From JBBSQE01 sp038258095 (GTDB taxonomy: Bacteria; Actinomycetota; Thermoleophilia; Solirubrobacterales; 70-9): DNA of 7,268 nucleotides. The stretch covers positions 1-7,268 of the forward strand of contig JBBSQE010000160.1 in the NCBI GenBank assembly GCA_038258095.1, in the 5' to 3' direction. The translations under genes and the position numbers were made by a program. This document shows positions 1 through 4,439 of the stretch, in pieces (positions within the stretch are counted from its first letter, which is position 1; each line of letters begins with the position of its first letter). Under the pieces are notes generated by a model, which saw only the letters and a program-made list of their open reading frames with translations, was not told the DNA's origin and did no database searches.

Positions 1-145
1 GTTGGTTCGGCCCTCCCAGCTAGGAGCCCAGGCGGTGCACTCAGACCCCCCGTGGTGTCATCCTTACCACCCCCTTGGTGGAGGTTTCTCGCCTGAGAGC
101 GAGCCGCCCCAGCGAGCGCGCGTCGCCGCGCCGGAGCGCGGCCGC
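1..145. other. Non-coding edge region with competing inverted repeats
   Basis: I find no convincing protein gene here; the frames that stay open have no recognisable content. On the plus strand GTGGT (52-56) can pair with ACCAC (66-70). Alternatively CCACC (67-71) can pair with GGTGG (77-81) around a C-rich loop. The two pairings share bases and exclude each other. A further CTCGC/GCGAG pair lies at 89-104. The stretch also has a six-C run at 46-51. This could be the end of a structured RNA or regulatory leader extending beyond the left edge, on either strand. I could not match it to a riboswitch or small RNA family I know, and such pairings also arise by chance in GC-rich DNA. Confidence 0.3.
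125..142 (-). terminator. GC hairpin after the VOC gene, possible terminator
   Basis: GCCGCGC (125-131) and GCGCGGC (136-142) form a perfect 7-bp stem around a 4-base loop. It sits 3 bases past the stop codon of the minus-strand VOC gene, where a terminator would be expected. There is no T-tract on the downstream side, so it is at best a U-less GC terminator of the kind proposed for high-GC actinobacteria. Chance GC palindromes are common here. Confidence 0.4.
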
Positions 146-490
146 TCAGCTCAGCGGCTGGCCGAACTGGATCTTGTTGCCGTCCGGATCGATGATGCGG
201 ACCCGCTTCACCGCGCCGGGAATCGTGTCGATCTCGCCCGTTTCGATGTCGCGCCCGGACAGCTCGGCGACGAATGCGTCGATGTCGTCGACCAGGACCG
301 TTACGAAGCTGCTTCCGGCCCGCTTCTGATCTGAGGCGATGTAGATCCAGCTCCCGGGCCGGAGCTGCCACATCGCTTCGGTCTCGTTCGGATGGACGTC
401 GGCGGTGCGCCCCACAAGGCGCTCGTACCAGGTGAGCGCCGCCGGATAGTCCGCCACGGCGATCCCGGCGAAGACCTCGGTGATGGCCAT
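146..490 (-). CDS. VOC superfamily (glyoxalase/bleomycin-resistance fold) protein
   Basis: A 114-residue protein of single VOC-domain size. The N-terminal half carries the usual beta strand and helix with WYERLVG (residues 21-27). The C-terminal half has FVTVLVDDIDAF (62-73) and ends in the signature DPDGNKIQF (101-109). VOC proteins bind small ligands, often with a metal, in isomerases, dioxygenases or drug-binding proteins. The usual first His ligand near the N-terminus is absent, and Q108 stands where a Glu ligand often lies after 'GN'. A metal-independent, ligand-binding role is therefore plausible, but the substrate cannot be told. The ATG at 488-490 was chosen because GAGGT (501-505, minus strand) lies 10 bases upstream and the family homology begins there; the longer reading to 847 adds only arginine/proline-rich shadow sequence. 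It is divergent from the small gene at 581, with 90 bases between them. Confidence 0.85.
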   Translation of the reverse strand: MAITEVFAGIAVADYPAALTWYERLVGRTADVHPNETEAMWQLRPGSWIYIASDQKRAGSSFVTVLVDDIDAFVAELSGRDIETGEIDTIPGAVKRVRIIDPDGNKIQFGQPLS

Positions 491-500
491 CAGGCAGCTG

Positions 501-505
501 ACCTC
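501..505 (-). promoter_or_regulatory. Ribosome binding site of the VOC gene
   Basis: Read on the minus strand this is GAGGT, 10 bases before the ATG at 490-488. It decides between the short VOC-domain start and the much longer open frame reaching 847. Confidence 0.6.
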
Positions 506-580
506 ATATGCCGCAACGTATCGCCCCGCCAAGAGGGAGCGCGGTGTCAGGATCGGCGCGGGACCGGCGACTTGCCTCCC

Positions 581-766
581 ATGGACACCGCCTCTCCCCT
601 CCTCCTCGACCCGCGTCGCATTCAGTTCCAGCGCGAGTCGAGCGGGCCGATGCTCGATCGGCTCGAGGAGCTCGCGCGGCTCGCCAAGCTGGTGGAAGGA
701 TGTCCCGTGATCCTCGTCGACGGCAGGCTCGCCGTCTCGGCCGACCTCGGACTGCAGGGCGGTTAG
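581..766 (+). CDS. Small hypothetical protein, 61 residues
   Basis: I do not recognise this protein. It reads MDTASPLLLDPRRI at the start, then an amphipathic, charged stretch with Leu/Glu/Arg spacing typical of a helix (residues about 22-38). A short strand-like PVILVDGRL (42-50) follows, near a single Cys (41). Support for a real gene: almost every codon ends in G or C, the protein is balanced rather than Arg/Pro-rich, and it starts 90 bases from the divergent VOC start as in a shared promoter region. Against it: no clear Shine-Dalgarno precedes the ATG (the upstream bases are pyrimidine-rich), so it may be leaderless or start elsewhere. It has no signal peptide or membrane segment. A role linked to the VOC protein cannot be claimed. 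Confidence 0.5.
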   Translation: MDTASPLLLDPRRIQFQRESSGPMLDRLEELARLAKLVEGCPVILVDGRLAVSADLGLQGG

Positions 767-967
767 GCAGCAGACGCCCCCCGCCCGGAGCTGACGAACG
801 GCGTCCCTCCGCCGGCGCGAGACCCGTCCTGGTGCTGACCGGCGCAAGAGCTTCGCCGCGAGACATCGTTCTTGTCGATCTCCGGCTCCTTGCCTCCCTT
901 CAGCCTTTCCGTGATCGTCTCGTTCGGTTGTCCCTGCGCGGCTACCCCGGGCGAGGTAGCTTCACTC
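767..967. other. Intergenic leader before the GH31 gene
   Basis: These 201 bases have no convincing gene on either strand. The frame of the GH31 gene is open back to a TTG at 872, but residues from there to 967 look like translated non-coding sequence and would put over 30 residues ahead of the signal peptide. The stretch is pyrimidine-rich around 885-935. I see no confident -35/-10 pair. The GH31 promoter presumably lies here. Confidence 0.4.
953..957 (+). promoter_or_regulatory. Ribosome binding site of the GH31 gene
   Basis: GAGGT lies 10 bases before GTG at 968 and 13 before a second GTG at 971. Together with the signal peptide that follows, it sets the start well inside the longer open frame. 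Confidence 0.6.
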
Positions 968-3478
968 GTGGTGAGGAGAGCTCGCACATCGCTCAGGGTG
1001 TCGGTCGCCGCGATCGTCGGTTTGGTTGCGGCCCTCGGGCCGGCCACGGCTGCCCCGGGAGCGGTTGCGAGACCGCACGACGGCTCGCTCAGCGTGCAGC
1101 TCGCGTTTGCGGGGCCCCCGCACGTGGTGATCCGCGGAGCCGACGGTCGCGTGATTCTGGAGGAGGTCGACGGGCAGACGAGCCCCACGGCACCGGGGCC
1201 GCTCGGCTTCGAGGCCGGCGGCGTCTGGTACCACGCGACGAGCTTCATTGCCGGCCACGGCAGCGAACCCGGTGCCGCCGCGGCCTATCGGACAAACGAC
1301 CCCGCCGGACGGACCATCGATATCAGCGAAGACAGCACGCGCAAGGGGGTTGCCACCTTTTCGGTGCTGGTCCACGGCCCGGCTCTCGGTCTCGTCGCTG
1401 CGACCGGCTTGGCCTTCAAGGCCCCGCCTCTCGAGCGCTATCTCGGGTTCGGTGAGCGCTCAAACGCCGTCGACCAGCGCGGCAACGAGGTCCGCAACTA
1501 CGTCTCCGAGGGCCCCTACCAGGATGCCGAGCAGCCCTTCATCGCCGCCCTCGTCCCCTCCCCAGGCGTGAACCCGCGCCACGACGCGACGTACTACCCG
1601 GTGCCCTGGCTCCTCTCCACCGCCGGCTACGGCGTCCTCGTGAACGACGACACGACGAGCACCTTCAGGCTCGGCACCGACGACCCGGGTGCCTGGAGCG
1701 TCCAGAACGACGGGTCAGAGATCAGCTTCAGCGTGATCGGCGGCCCCCGCCCGGCGGACGTGCTCCGCCGCATGACGGCGCTGACCGGACGCCAGCCCCC
1801 TGCCAACGCCACCTACTTCGGCCCCTGGTTTCAGGCAAACGGGGACGACGCGACCTCGATCGCGGCGCTCCGGGCGGCCGATGCGCCGGCCACGCTCGGC
1901 CAGACCTACACCCACTACCTGCCCTGCGGGGACCAGCGCGGCAAGGAGGAGGCGCAGCGGGCGCGGACGGAGCTCTACCACTCGGCCGGCCTGGCGGTGA
2001 CCACCTACTTCAACCCGATGATCTGCACCAACTACGCGGACCAGTACGAGCGAGCCGCAGCGGCCGGCGTCCTCACGAAGAACTCGCTCGGGCAGCCCTA
2101 TACCTACAACTACACCGGCTCGAAGATCTTCGACGTCGCGCAGTTCGACTTCACGGCCCCCGGGGCCACCGATTTCTACGGCGGGCTGCTGGACGAGGCG
2201 ATCGGCAACGGCTACGACGGGTGGATGGAGGACTTCGGCGAGTACACGCCGCTCGACGCGGTCTCAGCCGACAGCACGCCCGGCCCCGCGATGCACAACC
2301 TCTACCCGACGCTCTACCACGGGGCCGCGGCCGCGGCGGTCAAGAACTCGCCGCGGCGCTTCGCCCGCTTCAACCGCTCGGGTTGGACCGGCACAGCCAG
2401 GGTGTCGGACATCGTCTGGGGTGGGGACCCGACCACGAGCTTCGGCTTCGACGGCCTCTCCTCGGCCGTCAAGAACGGCCTGTCGATGGGGCTCTCCGGC
2501 GTCAGCACATGGGGCTCGGACATCGGCGGGTTCTTCGCGCTGTCCGAGCCGCAGACGACGCCCGAGCTGCTCGACCGCTGGCTCGAGTTCGGCTTCGCCT
2601 CCGGCGTGATGCGCACCCAGGCGAACGGCTTCAACCTGACCAACCAGAAGCGGGCGCAGATCTTCGACCCGGATGTCCTGCCGGTCTGGCGACGCTACGC
2701 GAAGCTCCGCACCCAGCTCTATCCCTACCTCGCCGCGGCCGATCGCGCCTACCAGCGGAGCGGCATGCCGATGATGCGCAGCCTCGCTTTGACGAACCCC
2801 GGGGACGCGCGTGCGACCGCGCAGGATGACGAGTACCTGTTCGGGCCGGACCTCCTCGTGGCGCCGGTCCTCAGCGCCGGCCAGTCGAGGCGGAGCGTCT
2901 ACCTGCCGCGGGGCCGCTGGGTCGACCTGTGGCGCTCGGCGCGTTTCGTCGAGAAGCCCGGGGCGCTCGTGCTCGGGCGGGCGAGGCTGCTGACCGGTAG
3001 GAGGACGGTCGACCTCCCGGCGCCGCTCGACGAGCTGCCGATGTTGGTCCGCGCCGGCTCCGTCCTCCCCCTGCTCCCCGCCGACGTCGACACCCTGACC
3101 GGCTACGGACGGGCGAGGGGTCTCGTCCACCTGAAGGACCGGCGACGGCGAACCGTCCTGCTGGCCTTTCCGCGTGGCAAGCGCCGCGTCGCGATGTGGC
3201 ACGGCGAGGCCCTGGTGTCGAGTGAGGGCCGGGGTCGGACCCGAGGCCGGTGGAACCTCCGCATCGCCGGCAAGGTGAGACGCCGCTACACCCTCCACGC
3301 CTCGCTCGCGATTCTGGCACGACCGTTCCGCCCATGCGGGGTCACGCTCGACGGCCGGCCCCTGCCCCGCAGGGCCTGGAGGTACAACCGCAGGACGCGG
3401 GTGCTCGATGTGGGCTTCCGGACCAAGCGGGGCGTGCTCTCCGTCGGGTCCTGCGGGAAGGCCGCCCGCGCAAGGTGA
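968..3478 (+). CDS. Secreted glycoside hydrolase family 31 alpha-glycosidase
   Basis: An 836-residue retaining alpha-glycosidase; GH31 enzymes cleave alpha-linked sugars (glucosides, xylosides, sulfoquinovosides) with two Asp residues. Residues 1-28 look like a Sec signal peptide: basic RRARTSLR, a hydrophobic VSVAAIVGLVAALG core, then ATA before APG. The N-terminal beta domain has YLGFGERSNAVDQRG and later LLSTAGYGVLV, both GH31-like. The barrel carries GWMEDFGEY with nucleophile D422 and VWGGDPTTSF with acid/base D487, a spacing of 65 as in the YihQ type. YLFGPDLLVAPV marks the C-terminal beta domain, followed by an Arg-rich extra domain. Oddities: the usual MRxH reads MRTQ (Q551), and the usual GIPxD-type substrate loop is replaced by TYTHYLPCGDQRG (about 313-325). 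The mature protein has only four Cys (320, 353, 790, 829), which could form two disulfides outside the cell. The GWMxDFGEY motif resembles sulfoquinovosidase YihQ, but the substrate is unresolved. The NYN gene follows 19 bases on. Confidence 0.9.
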   Translation: MVRRARTSLRVSVAAIVGLVAALGPATAAPGAVARPHDGSLSVQLAFAGPPHVVIRGADGRVILEEVDGQTSPTAPGPLGFEAGGVWYHATSFIAGHGSEPGAAAAYRTNDPAGRTIDISEDSTRKGVATFSVLVHGPALGLVAATGLAFKAPPLERYLGFGERSNAVDQRGNEVRNYVSEGPYQDAEQPFIAALVPSPGVNPRHDATYYPVPWLLSTAGYGVLVNDDTTSTFRLGTDDPGAWSVQNDGSEISFSVIGGPRPADVLRRMTALTGRQPPANATYFGPWFQANGDDATSIAALRAADAPATLGQTYTHYLPCGDQRGKEEAQRARTELYHSAGLAVTTYFNPMICTNYADQYERAAAAGVLTKNSLGQPYTYNYTGSKIFDVAQFDFTAPGATDFYGGLLDEAIGNGYDGWMEDFGEYTPLDAVSADSTPGPAMHNLYPTLYHGAAAAAVKNSPRRFARFNRSGWTGTARVSDIVWGGDPTTSFGFDGLSSAVKNGLSMGLSGVSTWGSDIGGFFALSEPQTTPELLDRWLEFGFASGVMRTQANGFNLTNQKRAQIFDPDVLPVWRRYAKLRTQLYPYLAAADRAYQRSGMPMMRSLALTNPGDARATAQDDEYLFGPDLLVAPVLSAGQSRRSVYLPRGRWVDLWRSARFVEKPGALVLGRARLLTGRRTVDLPAPLDELPMLVRAGSVLPLLPADVDTLTGYGRARGLVHLKDRRRRTVLLAFPRGKRRVAMWHGEALVSSEGRGRTRGRWNLRIAGKVRRRYTLHASLAILARPFRPCGVTLDGRPLPRRAWRYNRRTRVLDVGFRTKRGVLSVGSCGKAARAR

Positions 3479-3517
3479 CGCGACGGATCTGCGTGAGATG
3501 ACGCGGCGGATCTTCGT
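3476..3517 (+). repeat. Imperfect 23-base tandem duplication at a gene junction
   Basis: TGACGCGACGGATCTGCGT (3476-3494) and TGACGCGGCGGATCTTCGT (3499-3517) match at 17 of 19 bases with a period of 23. The first copy begins with the GH31 stop codon; the second covers the start of the NYN gene. Read in its own frame the first copy gives GTG (3475) and the peptide VTRRICVR, a near copy of the NYN start MTRRIFV. That peptide ends at TGA 3499-3501, which overlaps the NYN ATG (3498-3500). Confidence 0.6.
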
Positions 3518-3911
3518 CGACGCGATGAACGTGATCGGCTCGCGGCCCGACGGCTGGTGGCGCGACCGCGACGCGGCGAAGCGCAAGCTCGGCGCCACAC
3601 TGGCGAAGCTGGCCGCCGAGGGGATTGAGAGCGGCGACGGGAGCGGGAGCGGCCCGACCCCTGAGATCACCGTGGTCTTCGACGGCCGCGAGCCCACGGA
3701 GCCGATCGAGGCCCCGGGAGCCAGCGTCGAGTTCGCACCCGGCGGGCCGAACGCCGCCGACGACTGGATCGTCTCCCTCCTCGAGGCCGACGATGACCCC
3801 GCGAGCGTCGAGGTCATCACATCCGACGCGGACCTCGCCCGCCGCGCCGGCGATCTGGGCGCGACGGTGACGGGCGCGAGCGCCTTCCGCCGAACCCTCG
3901 ACACGCTCTAG
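3498..3911 (+). CDS. NYN/YacP-type PIN-like ribonuclease domain protein
   Basis: A 137-residue protein made of one NYN domain, the PIN-like nuclease fold of the YacP/Rae1 group that cuts RNA with clustered acidic residues and Mg2+. Seen in order: FVDAMNVIGSRPDGWW (6-21) with the first acidic residue D8 and the conserved Asn11; TVVFDGRE (58-65) with D62; NAADDWIVSLLE (85-96) with D88/D89; and VITSDADLARRAGDLGA (106-122) with D110 and D112. All the usual acidic positions are present, so it is probably active. A Gly/Ser/Glu-rich insert (about 41-54) precedes the third strand. The ATG at 3498 was chosen because the family begins with the strand just before DAMN. No strong Shine-Dalgarno is visible (GTGAG directly upstream), and translation may be coupled to the short upstream frame ending at 3501. 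It is probably co-transcribed with the GH31 gene without a functional link. Its RNA target is unknown. Confidence 0.82.
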   Translation: MTRRIFVDAMNVIGSRPDGWWRDRDAAKRKLGATLAKLAAEGIESGDGSGSGPTPEITVVFDGREPTEPIEAPGASVEFAPGGPNAADDWIVSLLEADDDPASVEVITSDADLARRAGDLGATVTGASAFRRTLDTL

Positions 3912-4033
3912 GCACCGCCCGCCCGGCCCGCTCCGCCCGGCCGCCTGCGCGCCGCCCGGCCCGCGCCGCACCCACGCCACGCCAGGCCAGGCCCGGCCCG
4001 GCCGCGGGCAGCCCGCGCCGCGCCGCCCGATTT
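3912..4033. other. Extremely GC-rich, C-biased low-complexity tract
   Basis: From 3912 to 4030 I count 8 A and 2 T in 119 bases, about 92% GC, with far more C than G on this strand. It is built from variants of CGCCCGGCCCG (about 3919-3960) and short CCAGG/CCCGG iterations (about 3982-3997). Frames are open through it on both strands only because stop codons are nearly impossible at this composition. It may serve as a terminator-like zone for the NYN gene, but there is no clean hairpin plus T-tract. Confidence 0.6.
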
Positions 4034-4084
4034 CATCGACTGGACGAAAGTGCGCAATAGATCCGCAGTTTTGTCCAGTCGATG
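4034..4084. repeat. Long near-perfect hairpin (palindromic element)
   Basis: CATCGACTGGAC (4034-4045) is exactly inverted as GTCCAGTCGATG (4073-4084). The pairing continues inward through AAA/TTT (4047-4049 with 4069-4071) and TGCG/CGCA (4051-4054 with 4064-4067). That gives 21-base arms with one G-T wobble (4046/4072) and one G-G mismatch (4050/4068), around a 9-base loop. The element is much richer in A and T than the tract before it. It could be a mobile or REP-like palindrome dispersed in the genome, an attenuator or terminator, or part of a structured RNA. A bidirectional terminator is less likely without a T-run after either arm. Confidence 0.75.
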
Positions 4085-4099
4085 GCCGGGGTGGGCGAG

Positions 4100-4182
4100 G
4101 CGTTGCAGAAAACGCTCGATTTGGGCCGTCCTTCGGGACGTTTGAGCGGCAGTCCGGGGCGAAGTCGCCTGTTTTCGAACAG
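4100..4182 (+). ncRNA. Possible structured leader with UUCG-loop hairpins
   Basis: Three short helices lie between the long hairpin and the next ORF. GCGTT/AACGC (4100-4104, 4111-4115) has a 6-base loop. CGTCC-TTCG-GGACG (4127-4140) has the very stable cUUCGg tetraloop. CTGTT-TTCG-AACAG (4169-4182) also has a TTCG loop. An outer CGCTC/GAGCG pair (4113-4117, 4144-4148) could enclose the second, competing with the first helix. The UUCG loops read correctly only on the plus strand, which suggests an RNA leader for the gene pair that follows. I could not match it to a known family, and any RNA role is inference. Confidence 0.35.
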
Positions 4183-4211
4183 CCGCCGGTGCCAGCGCTA
4201 GCGTCAGCCCG

Positions 4212-4439
4212 ATGAGTTCCCGGCCATCAAATGACGCCCGCGGTGGGACTCCCGGCCCCTCGGCCCTCGACCTTCCCGGCCCCGCGCGTCGTATCAAGGT
4301 CGACCCGATCCGGATCCCGAAGCCGAGCCGCGAGCCCGCCCGGCCCGATCCCGCGCCGCCGCCGGCCGATCCGCGCGAGCAGCCGGCTCCGCGCGAGCCC
4401 TCGCGGCCCGCGCCCGAGCGCGAGCCCGCTCCGGCGTGA
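4212..4439 (+). CDS. Small proline/arginine-rich protein coupled to the next gene
   Basis: A 75-residue protein I do not recognise. Residues 1-24 are Ser/Gly/Pro-rich. RRIKVDPIRIPKPS (26-39) is the only ordered-looking part. From about 40 to the end it is an acidic-basic, proline-rich tail of REPARP-, DPAPPP- and REPSRP-like units, probably disordered. Its TGA stop overlaps the GTG start of the next gene (GTGA, 4436-4439), a classic translational coupling arrangement, and this is the best evidence that it is translated. Codons after the first dozen are strongly G/C-ending. No Shine-Dalgarno is visible before the ATG at 4212, and the frame is open a little upstream. It may be a partner of the large downstream protein or just a leader ORF that delivers ribosomes to it. 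Low-complexity composition means a chance ORF cannot be excluded. Confidence 0.45.
   Translation: MSSRPSNDARGGTPGPSALDLPGPARRIKVDPIRIPKPSREPARPDPAPPPADPREQPAPREPSRPAPEREPAPA

Noticed and set aside
46..74. C-runs suggestive of an actinobacterial 6C RNA
   Set aside because: The runs are not placed in the loops of two clean hairpins as that family requires, and the second run is shorter than six.
88..98. CTGAGA resembling part of a TPP riboswitch
   Set aside because: The other conserved TPP core segments are absent nearby, and no thiamine gene follows.
203..222. 20-base exact match to 5275-5294
   Set aside because: Both lie in coding sequence, one antisense and one sense, with no further similarity either side. 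A coincidence of GC-rich codons is more likely than a dispersed repeat.
146..847. Longer 233-residue version of the VOC protein
   Set aside because: The extra N-terminus overlaps the divergent small gene, lacks family similarity, and the inner ATG at 490 has a well-spaced GAGGT.
872..967. Upstream TTG start for the GH31 gene
   Set aside because: It would bury the signal peptide behind 32 unrelated residues. GTG 968 has a Shine-Dalgarno and begins the basic region of the signal peptide.
2264..3904. Long open frame on the minus strand across the GH31 and NYN genes
   Set aside because: It is the antisense shadow of two well-supported genes; its translation is Arg/Pro/Gly-rich with no recognisable domain.
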